Assembly: GCF_036320965.1 (NCBI RefSeq)
Contig: NC_092234.1
Span: 37,734,203-37,798,202 of the forward strand
Length of the DNA stretch: 64,000 nt
Direction of reading: 5' to 3'
From: Panulirus ornatus
Taxonomy: Eukaryota > Arthropoda > Malacostraca > Decapoda > Palinuridae
Position 1 is the first letter of the stretch. Each line of letters starts with the position of its first letter. Below are positions 49,648 to 63,506 of the stretch, piece after piece. The notes under the pieces were generated by a model, which ran no database searches, had not been told where the DNA came from, and was given only the letters and a program-made list of their open reading frames with translations. A program made the translations under genes and the position numbers.

Positions 49648-50425
49648 TAGGCATGTGATACGTGGAAATGAGATGTTTGAGGACAATATGTGGTGTGAGG
49701 TGGTTTGATCGAGTAAGTAATGAAAGGGTAAGAGAGATGTGTGGTAATAAAAAGAGTGTGGTTGAGAGAGCAGAAGAGGGTGTTTTGAAATGGTTTGGTC
49801 ACATGGAGAGAATGAGTGAGGAAAGATTGACAAAGAGGATATATGTGTCAGAGGTGGAGGGAACGAGGAGAAGTGGGAGACCAAATTGGAGGTGGAAGGA
49901 GGAAGTGAAAAAGATGTTGAGCGATCGGGGCCTGAACATGCAGGAGGGTGAAAGACGTGCAAGGGATAGAGTGAATTGGAGCGATGTGTTATACCGGGGT
50001 CGACGTGCTGTCAGTGGATTGAACCAGGGCATATGAAGCGTCTAGGGTAAACCATGGAAACTTTTGTGGGGCCTGGATGTGGAAAGGGAGATGTGGTTTC
50101 GGAGCATTATACATGACAGCTAGAGACTAAGTGTGAACGAATATGGCCTTTGTTGTCTTTTCCTAGCGCTACCTCGCGTGCATGCGGGGGAGGGGATGTC
50201 ATTTCATCTGTGGCGGGGTGGCGACGGGAATGAATAAAGGCAGCAAGTATGAATTATGTACGTGTATATATGTATATGTCTGTGTATGTATATATATGTA
50301 TACGTTGAAATGTATAGGTATGTATATGTGCGTGTGTGGACGTGTATGTACATACATGTGTATGTGGGTGGGTTGGGCCATTCTCTTGTCTGTTTCCTTG
50401 CGCTACCTCGCCAATGCTCAGAAAA
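49648..50425 (+). mobile_element. LINE-B C-terminus and 3' UTR
   Basis: A 5'-truncated insertion. An open frame to 50036 encodes LRTICGVRWFDRVSNERVRE, VLKWFGHMERM, KRIYVSEVEGTRRSGRPNWR and SDRGLNMQEGERRARDRVNW, then stops in the place expected for the ORF2 end. The 3' UTR follows with gacagctagagactaagtg and gcgctacctcgc. This C-terminus is intact, so the copy is fairly young. No RT core is present. Confidence 0.9.
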
Positions 50426-50449
50426 CCGGCTACGTCCGCTGGTTAGGAC

Positions 50450-51240
50450 CATAGGTGGTAAAGTGTAGTGATGGGTGATGTCCAGAGCATAAGCAGGGTA
50501 GTGTGACTCGAGTTTGTCTGGGAAGTGTGGTGTCTCATGGGTGTATGTATGTCAGGTGGGTTAGAGTTGAGACGTGAGTTGGGAGGTCGGTTGTTTTGTG
50601 TTTGTCAGGTTAGGTCAGTGTTTATGTGTTTTGTTAGTGTTATATTTCTTTGAGTGGGTGGATCTGTGAGGAGAGGTTGCTAAATTGTGAGGCAGGGATC
50701 AAGTCTTTATTTTCTCTTCGGGATTTATGGTTAGTTACAAAGTAGTTAGGGTGAGAAAAGTCTAGTGCTTTTACATAGAGTCGTGTGCCATGTTAAGATG
50801 GGAGTGTTAGGAGAATTTTTGCTTCATTGTGTCGGTGTTGAGTGTGTGTGGTTGCTAGGCAGCTGGTGATTGTGTTGAGTGCACTATTTTGTGTGGTTTG
50901 CAGCTTTGTTGCAGTTGCTTCTGAGGTGAAGGAAGGCCAAGACGGTGAGGCGTAGTTTAGAGTGGAGGCGATGAACTGTTTGTAGAGGATGTTAAGGGAT
51001 TCCTTTTTCTTGTCCAAATCTAGTGCCAGTTAGTGTTCTATGGGCGTTCAGTTCCTGTGTTGCTTCTGTGTTGATGTTATCCGTGTGGGGAGTGAATGTC
51101 ATATGTGTGTCGGACGTGAATCCTAGAATGATTGGTGTTTCTGCTGTGGGAGTGATTGTCCATTCAAGGTGACTCGGAGGGTGTGAGCTGGATCCATGTG
51201 TGTCTGGGGATAAAAAGGTGGTTGAAGACTTGTGTAGAGA
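50450..51240 (-). mobile_element. LINE-G, jockey-like RT C-terminal part
   Basis: Minus strand: [20 protein letters not shown] (about 51100-51165), [26 protein letters not shown], then after a frameshift [20 protein letters not shown] and KLQTTQNSALNTITSCL, THTQHRHNEAKILL (to 50793). This is the post-palm region of a jockey-like RT. The palm itself is absent. The (AT)n tract at 51271 lies at its 5' side. Confidence 0.85.
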
Positions 51241-51267
51241 TGCAGACAATCTGTTCATGGTGATCCA

Positions 51268-51270
<3 letters not shown>

Positions 51271-51358
<88 letters not shown>

Positions 51359-51401
51359 TATATATATATACACACATATATATATATACACATATATATA
51401 T
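51271..51401. repeat. (AT)n with AC-interrupted end
   Basis: About 40 AT units, then mixed CACA/TATA blocks. Confidence 0.97.
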
Positions 51402-51489
51402 TCTTGTGCCGACCTTTTGAAGAAGGGGAAAGGTATAAGATAAGATAAGATTTGATACAAAGGGATGCAAAAAGCAACACACCGCAGGA

Positions 51490-51990
51490 TCCTATCGAGG
51501 TTGTTCGTGACAATACAAGAGAACACAGCTGAGGAAAAACTAATGGAAAGTTTATATCGACCGAGTCACAAATAAGATCAGTTGTGGATGTCGAGGGAAA
51601 CATTTGTCAGGTCTTGTTTACAAGGTATGTTTGGTCTTACTTTCAACTACAAGTGTTGGAAGATAATTCCATGTGTCAATAATCCTGTTGAAAAGGATTT
51701 CGTGTTAAACAAGGTGAAATTTTCGTCCATTTGCTTGTAGCCATTACTCCGAGTGAAAGCAGAATAGTTTAGCCTTAAACAGCTGCTTAGATACAGATTG
51801 TCAAGGCTTTAGATAAAATGGAATACCTTATGAAATCACCTCTTACCCGTCTTTCTTCTTTGCTTAATAAGTTTAGATCTTGTGGATGGCTTTAAGATGT
51901 GTTTGTCAGTCTGATAATCATCTTGGTTGCTGTGTAATCTCTCCATTCTGTTCCACGCCTGTCCTCAAGTTTAGGTGAGCAAAACTGACG
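51490..51990 (-). mobile_element. LINE-A-like 3' end fragment
   Basis: Minus strand, in two frames: LYLSSCLRLNYSAFTRSNGY, then HEILFNRIIDTWNYLPTLVV and ESKT. It matches the terminal order F(x)NRVxxxWNxLPxxVV seen in LINE-A ends (28650 and 62649 copies). Short and frameshifted. Confidence 0.65.
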
Positions 51991-53559
<1,569 letters not shown>

Positions 53560-53604
53560 CTGTAAGGTTACAGTGATGCTCGTGATTCAGTATTTGCCGA
53601 TGAC

Positions 53605-53755
53605 CCTAAAGCAAAATGAAGCACAAGGATTCCCAGGTGCACTGTCGTGCATATCACATCTTCAGGGAAGGCTTAAAGTTACAAGAATCCCCTGAAGATG
53701 TGATATACACCAAAGGGAACTCGAGACTTAACGTGTTTCACTTTCCCTCCTGGTT
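53605..53755. repeat. FB fold-back element
   Basis: Two inverted arms. The inner 17 bp are perfect: atatcacatcttcaggg at 53651-53667 and its complement at 53690-53706. The outer parts match imperfectly (aaaatgaagcac versus complement of gtgtttcacttt). Each arm resembles the single-arm copies at 3798 and 21621. Confidence 0.8.
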
Positions 53756-53849
53756 GTCAACAAATTCTAGGTCACGTGCATCGCTGTGACCTAATTGCAC
53801 TTCTTTGATTTAAGCATCTACATTTCTCCTCCTGGACTTTATATAGTGG

Positions 53850-53955
53850 CATTCAGTCAATCGTCAGCCACCTCGCCATGAGCCATATATACCACGAAAA
53901 TCCTAATGAACCATTCACAAAGCACAATCATCCCCTTTCCAGAATTCACTGATGA
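53850..53955 (-). mobile_element. Short LINE-B RT fragment
   Basis: Minus strand gives VLCEWFIRIFVVYMAHGEV, the LINE-B block CDWLVRIFNVYMAHGEV (48700-48760). About 100 bp only. Confidence 0.7.
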
Positions 53956-53989
53956 TGAACTCTACAATATGTATGGCTAGGTATAGATT

Positions 53990-56360
53990 ACAATATCCCA
54001 AACATTTCCCTGATTTAACTCTTGCTATCAGGGCTAAACAATGTAACAACAGTTAGGTGTGGTCAAGAATCTAATGCAAATATTTGTCCACTCAAACACT
54101 TTGGTCATCATACTGACTGGAGCAGTGTTAGGGTTATGATACAGTGTAGGGGATAGGATAGAACCTCGAGGAACACCACTGTTCATGGAAATAGGTTGTG
54201 AGGTTGATTCATCAGCAACCATCGAGATAGATCGGCCGGAGAGGAAGCTAGGTATGAAGGAGCAAAGTGAGGGGGGGAAGCCAAAATAGGGGAGCTTAGA
54301 GATGGGACCCAGACCACCCTGTTGTAAGCTTTTGATACGTCAAGGGCAACTGCACAGGATTCCACAGAATCTTTCAGAGATGATGACCAGACATAAATAA
54401 GATTGGAAAGAATATCACCAATGGATCTCGCCTTACGGAAACCATACTGGTGATCAGAGAGATGACTGTGATTTTCGAGGTGTCTAAGGATATGGAAGTT
54501 GTGGAGGGATTCAAAGAGTTTGGAAATTGTAGATGTCAAAGCAACAGGACGATAGTTAGAGGGGTTAGAACCTGTCACCTTTCTCAGGGATAGGATGTAA
54601 CAAAGCAAGTCTTCAGAAAAGGAACACACGAGTTGGCACAGGTGCAAGGATCGCTGTGCCTCTTGGCAGTGATTATGGGCAGTGATAAAAGATGGATGGG
54701 AGCCAGAGGAAGGAGAGTATTTCCAAGCCCGATATGCCTGATCCTTTGCCTGAATGGCCTCAGAAGAGAAAGGTTGAACCATGAATTAGAAGTAGTAGTC
54801 GTCTTGGAGGAAGAGGAGATAGATGCCTTCATATCCGCAACAGTGATTTCTGCTATGACTTTGACGGAGATAGAAGCATCGCCACATAAGAGACAGTAAT
54901 CTGCCCAAGGAAAGTAAATAAAAGATTTTCGTCAATTCTTCCTCTCAGCTTTGTTGAGGTGCTAATATTTACGTTTAGAAGGGGCCGGTGGAAGAATAGG
55001 TGTCGTTAAAGTAGATACATTTACGAGAGTGTTGCTAGATTGACCAATTGGGGCGAGATTGTGTAGCTACAGCGTGATGAAATAGAGTTGAAAAACAGAT
55101 CCAGAATATTAGAAGAGCGGTCACAGAGGTCAGGAATATGGGTGGGTTGGAAGGTAATTTGGTCGAGATCATTGAAAATGGAAAATGTAAGGGCTGCAAT
55201 CCCAGCACCATCCATATGGGGGTAGTTCATCCATTCCCTATGGTGAACTTTGAAATCCCCGAGGTAGAGGATCTCGGTTTGCGAGTGAGAGGATGTCCGA
55301 GTCTCATGGCAGGAGTTCAGATTGTCGAAGAAAGTGAAAAAGTTTGTAGAATTAGGAGAGTAGTAGGCGAAGCTAAGGAAGACTGGCAATGGGGAGACAT
55401 ACTCTGAGTCAGATGATATCAAATTCTGGGAACTTATGGTTCTTGAGACGTGCCGTAGGTGTATTAATGTTGGACGAGAACAGACATCACTTCTGACCCG
55501 GAATTATGGGTGGATTTTGATACTGTATATGAGAAAGGGGCTTGTGAGAACACCACTAGACACTTGGGTCTCACAGAGAAGTAAGATATTAGCAGAGGTA
55601 CTGGACAGACGGTAATCAACAGAGGAGAGGTTACTAGAGAGTTCAGGAATGTTGATATAGTGAATAGAAAAAGAGGATGATCTAACAGAGAGGGAAAGGT
55701 GAGGTTACTAGAGAGTCCAGGAATGTTGGAATAGTGAATAGAAAAAGAGGAAAATCTAACAGAGAGGGAAAGGTCGTGGGAGGGGCCGGTACTACTACCG
55801 CCAGAGTCCTTCCTCTCATTGACAGTAGAGTCAGGCGGGAACCCAGAGATTCTTAGCACCCCATGATGCCGAGGACCACGGGGCCCTAAGTTTTTTTGGA
55901 GTCTTCCTTCACTACATGTAACTATGACTACGCAGACAAGAGAAGGCAAGGGAACTCATGAGTGGGAAATGAGTGGCTGTATAGGGCATGTAAGGATAAG
56001 ATGGCTGGACCGTCCCGATGGCCCAGTTTTGAAGAGACAAAAAGTAAGCCCAGCAATCCGAACATGGAGGGTGAGAGATGGTTCCGAGCATCACTTTAAC
56101 GCTCCTCAGTCAGGACGTTAGTACTACCCTGGGCGGCTGCTGTCAACTGCTTCCTCCCTAAGGGATTGATGCAAGGGTAGGGGACACGATGTTCCTTGAG
56201 ACAGCTGGTGTACTGGGAGGAGCCAATACACACATACTATCACCTGAGCCCTCCCCCTCATTGGTAGTGAAGTGACACGACAAAGTGAGGGCACAGTAGT
56301 ATAGGTTTGCAGGGGTCGTGGAAGGGGCCATTACTCTACTGAGCCCTCCCTCTCTTTGGC
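53990..56360 (-). mobile_element. LINE-E with endonuclease and RT (dead, longest copy)
   Basis: Minus-strand order: an opening region to about 55950, SVRFSSFSIHYSNIPGLSSN (about 55700-55760, the start of an AP-type endonuclease), EILYLGDFKVHHREWMNYPH (about 55215-55275, GDFN-like catalytic block), ITFQPTHIPDL and DRSSNILDLFF (about 55090-55165), linker, RT fingers SNPSNYRPVALTSTISKLFE, HQYGFRKARS, CAVALDVSKAYNRVVW (palm A), and NSGVPRGSILSPTLY (motif B, about 54125-54170). The YxDD box is not found. Frameshifts and the 74-bp duplication break it. The 5' part (55950-56360) may be ORF1 or 5' UTR, which is uncertain. Confidence 0.82.
55627..55774 (-). repeat. 74-bp tandem duplication inside LINE-E
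   Basis: Units 55627-55700 and 55701-55774 differ at only a few positions. Because 74 is not a multiple of 3, it shifts the endonuclease frame. Confidence 0.9.
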
Positions 56361-56414
56361 AACGGAGTCATTATCTATCTATCTATATATCTATATATCT
56401 AATTTATATGCTTT

Positions 56415-56814
56415 CATGCCGTTTCATACATTAGCGAGGTAGCGCCAGAAACAGACGAAGAAAGGCCACATCCGCTCATATCTGTTCTCTTTTTGTCATG
56501 TCAAATCCACCGAAACCACAGCTACCTATCCATAACCAGGCTCCAGAGACCTTTCTATGGTTTACTCCGGACGTTTCACATGCCCTAGTTTACTCCACTG
56601 ACAGCACGTCGACTGCACTATACCACATTGTTCCAATTTACTCTATTCCTTGCATGTCTTTCACCCTCCTGCATGCTCAGGCACCGATCGCTCAAAATTG
56701 TTTCCACTCCATCCTTCCATCTCCTATATGGTCTCCCTGTTCTCCTTTTCCTCTCCACTTCTGACACATGTATCCTCTTCGTTAACCTTTCCTCCATATG
56801 TCCAAGGCATTTAA
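56415..56814 (-). mobile_element. LINE-B C-terminus and short 3' UTR
   Basis: Minus strand: KCLGHMEERLTKRIHVSEVE, RTGRPYRRWKDGVETILSDR, RHARNRVNWNNVV, then a shortened 3' UTR with a tail like gcgctacctcgctaatg. Its 5' side ends in an (AC)n tract. Confidence 0.85.
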
Positions 56815-56832
56815 GCACACGCGCACACACAC

Positions 56833-56895
<63 letters not shown>
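56815..56895. repeat. (AC)n microsatellite
   Basis: About 40 AC units with two G interruptions. Confidence 0.97.
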
Positions 56896-56896
<1 letters not shown>

Positions 56897-56929
56897 TAAT
56901 GTTAGGTGATGGAAATGTCAGGGTGAAAG

Positions 56930-58135
56930 TTTTTGCCCTGAAACTCTGCTGGATTAATAATAGTAAATGTAAAGTGTTGGAATTTAGCGATCGTTTCAGG
57001 GGATATGTGCCTGATATTGTTGGAGTTGTGGAATAGAAACAGATTACTAAAGAGATAAGATCTCACCTGCTGTGCCCAGAGGGGTTCATGATGATAAGGA
57101 GGCAACGAGAAGGTAGAAGAGAGGGAAGTCTGGCCCTCTTGATAAAAGATAGCCGTAAGTTTCAGGAGATAGTGGAAGTTGTCCCATCATACGCTACATA
57201 ATGGGGACGGGAACTGGAGAAAAGAAGTGCTTCCTGGTGCTGATATCACACAGTCTTCCCAAGAACCGCAATATTCCAGATAAAAAACATACAATAAAAG
57301 AATCAGGATGGGACTGAGAGCAGTAAAACACCCACTTCTCAAACGTGATAAAGTACTGGTGATGAAGGAGTTCAGTTATCAAGAGATAGACTAGGTTGGA
57401 TTCTATTGATTACAAAGTGTCGTCTTGGAGACATGTTTTTACGAGTGTAATCAGGAAAATGTTCACCACCAGCTTGTCAATCAGTGAGATAACATATGAG
57501 GGACTGATTATTGTACCTTACCCTCAGACCTACGAGCATGGATACTGAAAATAATACATGCTATACACCGAATAGAAAGAAGTTATTTAACGCTCACGGT
57601 TAGAGACCTCAACAATATCTATGTGAACATTGTTTGGGGAATAGGGTTCATTTGCCAAGAACCAGGGCACTGTGGTGAGGGAGGGGATCTCTGAAATGTG
57701 CCGTGTAGGAGGAGGAAAGTGAGTACCTCTAGCCTCAGATAAGGAGGGAATGGTGAGAGAAAGGGAACAATATTCAATAAAAGATACTAGAAAGCAAAGG
57801 AACTTTGAGCTGTCCTGTGACTAAGATAAAGGTGACGCTCTAGTCAACCAGTTTCGCAAGGTACAGAAGCACAGGGAACGAGTATAAGCAGGATACGAAA
57901 GTACGAACAGTGAAACTTTGTAAAGATTATGGTGGACAAGGCAGGAGAAAATCCAAAATATTTCCATAAATTCATCAGGAACAGACATGTATTTAAAGAG
58001 TAGCTAATGAGGCTAATGGGTAATATATAAGGAACTGAATATCAAGTTGATTGTTTTCACATTAAAATACACTATTGCCCCATCATTAGTGCTCGAGTGT
58101 GGAGAGAAGGTTTTAGAAAACACTGAGATATCAAC
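56930..58135 (+). mobile_element. LINE-A 5' part (endonuclease/linker, decayed)
   Basis: The clearest piece is GENPKYFHKFIRNRHVFKE (about 57945-58000), the linker block KENPKxFYKYIRxKR before the RT. Upstream frames near 57400-57600 weakly resemble the endonuclease end. Many stops. The element is interrupted at about 58136 by a LINE-B insertion and continues at 58606. Confidence 0.6.
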
Positions 58136-58605
58136 AATGTGTATGAAGAGATTGTGGCTGAGAGAGCAGAAGAGGCTGTGCTGAAATGATTTGGACTTAC
58201 GGAGAGAATGAGTGTTATAGGTTGACAAAGAGGATATATGTCAGAGGTGGAGGGAACGAGGAGAACCGAGAGACCAAACTGGAGATGACAGGATGAAGTG
58301 AGAAAGATTTTGAACGATCGGGGCCTGAACATACAGGAGGGTGAAAGGTATGTACGGGATGGAGTGCATTGGAACAGTGTGGTATACCGGGGCCGACATG
58401 CCGTCAGTGGAGTGAACCAGAGCATGGGAAGCGGACTGGGGAAGCCCTGAAAAGTCTACGGGGCCTGGTTGTGGATAGGGAGCTGTGGCTTCGGTGCATT
58501 ACACATGACAGCTAGAGAAGGAATGTGATCTTTCTTTGTCTGTTCCTGACGCTATCTCACTAACGCGGGATATGTCGATAAAGTACTAATAAAGAGAAGA
58601 AATAC
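58136..58605 (+). mobile_element. LINE-B C-terminus and 3' UTR nested in LINE-A
   Basis: Starts in the block that reads AERAEEAVLK and includes SEVEGTRRTERPNWR, then the 3' UTR without the TATG-rich middle. The tail gacgctatctcactaacgcggg is followed by an A-rich end near 58600. It is collinear with 49750-50160. LINE-A sequence lies on both sides, so this insertion is younger than the LINE-A copy. Confidence 0.82.
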
Positions 58606-60045
58606 AAGACTCGTGTTCTTGGTGATATTCCAGCGTATGTGCTGAAGATGTGTGCAGATGCACTAGACAAACCACTTTAAATACGGTTCAGAATGTCGCT
58701 GGAGAGAGGCAGGCAAATTGCCAAAGGAGTGTAAAAGGGGAAATATACCTGTCTTTAAAAGAGGAGGCCGGGAACTGACAGTGAATTACAGGCCGGTGTT
58801 CTGTAAGGGTCTGGAGGAAATTATTAGACTCATGACTTTCTACTGAGAAGGAATTACGTCAGTGAGAGACTGCATGGTTTTAGGGAAAGGTCATGTGTAA
58901 GATCCTCTTAGATTTCCATTAGACAAAAGGGAAGGCTGGATGGAGTGTTTTTATCTGAACAGCCAGAAAGCATTTGACACTGTGTCTTAAAGGAAGCTGA
59001 TAAGGAGACTGGATTACCATGCAGGAACAAGGAGGAAACTTCTTCGTTAGAAAGAAGATTATATAAGTGGAAGGGAACAAAGGACTTATGTACAAGTCGT
59101 CGTCTTGTAACGGGTCGAGGTCACCAGCCAAGTGCTATAGGGTTCTCTTCTGGTTTCGTAACCCTCCTTTTCCTATGTAAATCATTTGCCTAAAGGTATG
59201 GACTCCTACTTACATAAGTTTTCAAATGATACAAAGGCCATGAGGAGGGCATCACCGTGCAGTGAGAAATTGACGGATTCCAAAGTTGGTTTGATACATG
59301 GTTGATGAAATTCAACCCGAGCAACTGTAAAGCAATGAGGAAGATACAAAGTGAAAGAAGGACTCAGTAGAATTATCATCTGAAAGGAAACAAAATAAAG
59401 GATTCTCTTTGTGAGAAGGACATGGGAGTCAACGTTATCCCTAACATGTCGCCAGAACCCAGTATGAAGAGAATTGTTAAGGAGACCTTACGTACTGGCT
59501 GCCGGGAAATACTGGACTGGCATTCAAGTGTATGGATAAGGAAATATTTGCCGAGCTGTTTTATATCCCACATAAGTCCAAAACTTGAATATGATTCTCA
59601 GGTTTCGTCACCGCATCTAAATAAGCACAAAGAGAAGGTCCAGAGGAGTGTAACAAAGATGGTAACAAGATTAAAAAGGAGCGCTGAGTTACAGGAACAG
59701 GCTAGAAGACGTACATTCTCCCATCTTGGAAGAGAGAAGAGTGAGGAGTGACGAGCACAACCTTTTAGTTTTTAATCCAGATTGATGACGTAGACAGGCA
59801 GCAGCTTCAAAATACGTAGGGGTGCCTGAACCAGCAAACATAACATGAAATTAAGCTGAGAACTTGTTTACAAAGATGTAAAGATGAAATTTTTATTGTA
59901 TACGAGTAGTGGGTGACAGGAATTAAATGACTGAAGATATAGTTAATGCAGACAGTAGACATGAACTTAAGTAGTTGTGTGGCTGTAGAGAATGTTCCAG
60001 ATCCCGCAAGTCGGAAACTCCTTCCCCGTACAGTGTAAATAGGTA
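58606..60045 (+). mobile_element. LINE-A RT and 3' end (decayed)
   Basis: Plus strand across frames: RFRMSLERG (58685), ELQAGVL-type finger, RLHGFRERSCV (58870-58900), a palm without a readable motif, FDTWLMKFNPSNCKAMRKIQ (59290-59350), then the open frame MGVNVIPNMSPEPSMKRIVK to SHLGREKSEE (59422-59751) with ISPKLEYDSQV and KVQRSVTKMVTRLKR. The 3' UTR runs to about 60045. Frameshifts throughout. Confidence 0.8.
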
Positions 60046-60072
60046 ATTACCAATAGGGAACTGCACCCCAGA

Positions 60073-60140
60073 TTAAGGGAGGTGCCCAATTATCGACCAG
60101 CCCCGAGGGGAGGATGAACAGCTGGGTTGACTGTGGGGAA
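60073..60140 (-). mobile_element. SINE-T body fragment
   Basis: Minus strand contains cacagtcaacccagctgttc and ggggctggtcgataat, the SINE-T body. No head is present. Confidence 0.75.
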
Positions 60141-60536
60141 GGAGCACAGTAAGACTGTTTAGCTAAATATAAGATTGTGTAGCAGAAAACTACAACGTTA
60201 GAGTCCGCCTTATCTTCCGGCCAGCATTATACGACCATTGGAAACCAGTTTGAACCGATTCATGTGAGGAGGGAAAAAAACCTTTTGTTTCGTGTGACGG
60301 GCTGGGCCAAGTGATGTGCCACCGCTTGTACACACTGACCTCCCGCCTCGTCAGGAAAGCCTGGCTGCCCTGCAGAGGCGGCCTGCGCTACGAGTTTACG
60401 CTGAGAGGCAGGAGGAGGCTGGCTGGGATATAGTGGTCGTATTTAATACGTTGTTGCTTCCTTCGCTGAGGTTGTTACTTGTACTTTTTTATCATCTGCT
60501 CTATTCTGAATTTAAACACTTGTTAGATATTTTTAA
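60141..60536. other. No recognised feature
   Basis: A 90-codon frame (60316-60588) runs into the AC tract and has no domain. Confidence 0.35.

Positions 60537-60578
<42 letters not shown>
60537..60578. repeat. (AC)n microsatellite
   Basis: About 21 AC units. Confidence 0.98.
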
Positions 60579-60580
<2 letters not shown>

Positions 60581-60589
60581 AACAATGAG

Positions 60590-61450
60590 GATGGTGCATG
60601 AGGCATTAAAACACGCACTTCTCAGAAATGGTAAAGTATCAGTATTGTGGGATTTCCATTATAAAGAGACAGACTCGGGAAGTTTGGATTCTCATAATGA
60701 CAGAGTCGTGGAGGTGCAGACTTTGTTGTGTGTGGGAAAATGTCCTCTACCAACATGTGAGTGAACCTACTAGCATAAGAGGGACAGATAAACCCTCATT
60801 ACTAGATCTAATCTTCACACATAGATACTGATAACATGATACGCAAACTGGAAACGTGATAGTGTAATGGATGAATTTGATGATGTGGTGAACGAAGGAG
60901 GTTTTGAGAAAAAAGCAGAAATGAAACAGAATCTAAAGATGAGATATGACTGTGGAAACTACACAGAACTCGGCAATTTCTGTGGCAACATGAATTGGGA
61001 GATGGAGTTGGGCGGCCAGGAACCAGGGCATTTCGGCGAAAGGTTCAGGGAAATTTACTGTGAGGGAGTATGAATGATGGTACCTTTGGCCCCAATACAG
61101 AGGGAGAGTTAAGAAACATGGAGGAATGGTTTGATTAAAGAGACCAGAAAGCGGAAGAGTTTTGAGACATAGGCGGCACTCCAATCAGCCAGCCAGCGTT
61201 TGTAAGACAGAACAAGGAACGATTATGACGGGGTTATCCGAAAGGACAAGTTCAACAGAAAATGTGAGACTCGTCCATGAATTCGACAAGATTAAATTGT
61301 CAGCTTTAGATGATCAGGCTGAGGGATTCAGGGGAAGCAGTTGTACTGGATGATACATAGATACGTGTGGGGCTGAATGACACGTTCCACGCTGTTCTAC
61401 ACTGGAAGACACTATGACACCAACATCGACGAGATGGAACGGACAAGAGG

Positions 61451-61540
<90 letters not shown>

Positions 61541-63150
61541 CCACAGACAGACAGACAGACAGAATACTACAGAGTGGTAACCCATGCAAGGCTTGTGGTC
61601 TGCATGAAATTTCACCATGTGTACACATGGGTGCAGATACACGTAGTACACCATTTGTTCTTTACAAAATGTCACTGGAGAAAGACAGAGTGCAAAGGGA
61701 ATGAAAAGAGCAGACGTCATACCCAAGCATATGAAAGGTGAGCGGGAGGAAAGCCTTGAATTACAGACTGGGTCCTCTGACAAGTGTGGTCCGAAAGGTA
61801 TTGGAAAAGATAATCAAAAAGCAAATGGATGATGACTTCCTGCAGAATAGAATTTACCGAAGTGATAGACAGTATGGATTCAAGGAATTAAGGTCATGTG
61901 TAAAGAATCTTTTAGATTTTTATAAGTGAGTGAGCTCGAGACAAATGAGAAGGCTGGATGGATTTTTTGTACATAGACTACCTGTAAAAATGTGATATTC
62001 TACAGCAACCTTGATTAGGGAGACAAGAGACCAAATGCACGTTTATTGAACACCTTTCCACTCGCTCCACGACACCTACAACATGCACCTATTTACATGC
62101 TCTTTAACTCCCTTCCATATAAAGATTTATCTTCCCCTCTGGAAGGCAACAAATGATCTTTACAAAACTGGGCGGAGGTCACCAGTGGAATGCCGCAGAT
62201 TTACGTTTTGGAACCGTTATTCTTCTTGATCTATGTGGATGTCTTGACAGAATTATGGTTTCAGACGACGGTCATGAGAGAAGCGAAAAGTGCGGAGGAC
62301 TGCAACAACTTACAAGGGGACGTAAACAAAGTCCAAAGGTGCTTTGATACATGGTTGATGAAATTCAACCCAATAAATGTGTAATGAGGATAGATGATAC
62401 AGAGGAAGTAAAACTCAATATGAATATTATCTAGCAGGAAATAGGTTGCAGGAATCTTTGTGAGAGAGACATGGAAATTGACATCATCTCTATCCTGTCG
62501 CCGGAAGCCTACTTCAGGAGAAGAGTAATAAGAAACAAACTGTCTGCTGGTAAATTATCAAACAGATAAGGAAATATCCAGTAAGTTTTTCACATCCTAC
62601 ATGAGGCCAAGTCTAGAAAATGTTTCTTAAATTTGGTCATCATACTTAATGAAGCAGAAGGAGATAATAGAGAAGGTCCAGAGGCGGGGGTCAACAAATA
62701 TGGCACCAGAATTAAGAAAGTTGATTTACAGGGAAAGGCTAGAAGCCATAAACTTGCCAACCATGGAAGAGAGACGAGTAACCTTTAAGGTTTCAAACCA
62801 GATCGCTAACGTTGATTATAAAAAGTTCATTGAGGGATGTAGGGATAGAACGACCAGAAGACATAACATGACATTTAGCAGAATGAAAGAAAGATTTTTA
62901 ACGAGTACTTGCACTATATTAGAATGGTGGATGAAAGACGACGTGGTAATTGTGGTCATTATAAATAAGTTCAGAAGGTTGGTGGTAGAGAATATTTTCG
63001 AGATGGGTCCTACTCGTAAAAGACTCCCTACCCGTACTGTACAAGTGGGTATTACAGTTACACACACCCACTTTATCTGTAGGTATTTATTCAAAAAATT
63101 CTTCAAGTACAGAGAAAAGGAAATTCCCGAAGAAATTACTCACTGGCCAG
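60590..63150 (+). mobile_element. LINE-A, longest copy: endonuclease, RT, C-terminus (dead)
   Basis: Plus-strand order: ENVLYQHVSEPTSIRGTDKP and SLLDLIFTHR (60735-60830, end of AP endonuclease), NYTELGNFCGNMNWEMEL (60955-61010, linker), a (GA)n tract at 61455-61537, LNYRLGPLTSVVRKVLEKI (RT fingers), YGFKELRSCVKNLLDFYK (61870-61929), a damaged motif B/palm (FLIYVDVL, about 62220-62245), FDTWLMKFNP (62343-62372), then the open C-terminus VQRRGSTNMAPELRKLIYRE (62670-62740) to about 63000. Frameshifts and stops inactivate it. The region 61537-61821 is duplicated at 7927-8211. Confidence 0.85.
61455..61537. repeat. (GA)n microsatellite inside LINE-A
   Basis: About 41 GA units interrupting the linker/RT junction of LINE-A. 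Confidence 0.98.
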
Positions 63151-63452
63151 GGTAAGCCATTACTGTGTGATAATTTTTCAAGTTTGCTTACCGCCCTTAG
63201 AGTTATGAAGAAATGGTAAAGAAATTTCAGATTACGACGACGAAGCTGGTAACAGTTGTTGGGAGAGATTAAGCTAGTGTGGTAACCATGACTGAATGGA
63301 ATAGATTATGATATTGTAAATGCTGATTCTGTAAATAGTTAAAAAAAAACTAACATATTAGGTCAAGAGATGGGGCCCAACAATTGCGAAACTCCTCCAC
63401 CATCCTGTACGGACAGAGAATTACATATAAGTAATCACACACACACACATAC

Positions 63453-63456
<4 letters not shown>
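63151..63456. other. Probable LINE-A 3' UTR remains
   Basis: No ORF. cgaaactcctccaccatcct (near 63388) resembles the end of the LINE-A 3' UTR near 60010-60030. Short (AC)n run at 63436-63449. Confidence 0.4.

Positions 63457-63503
<47 letters not shown>
63457..63503. repeat. (AT)n microsatellite
   Basis: About 23 AT units. Confidence 0.98.
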
Positions 63504-63506
<3 letters not shown>

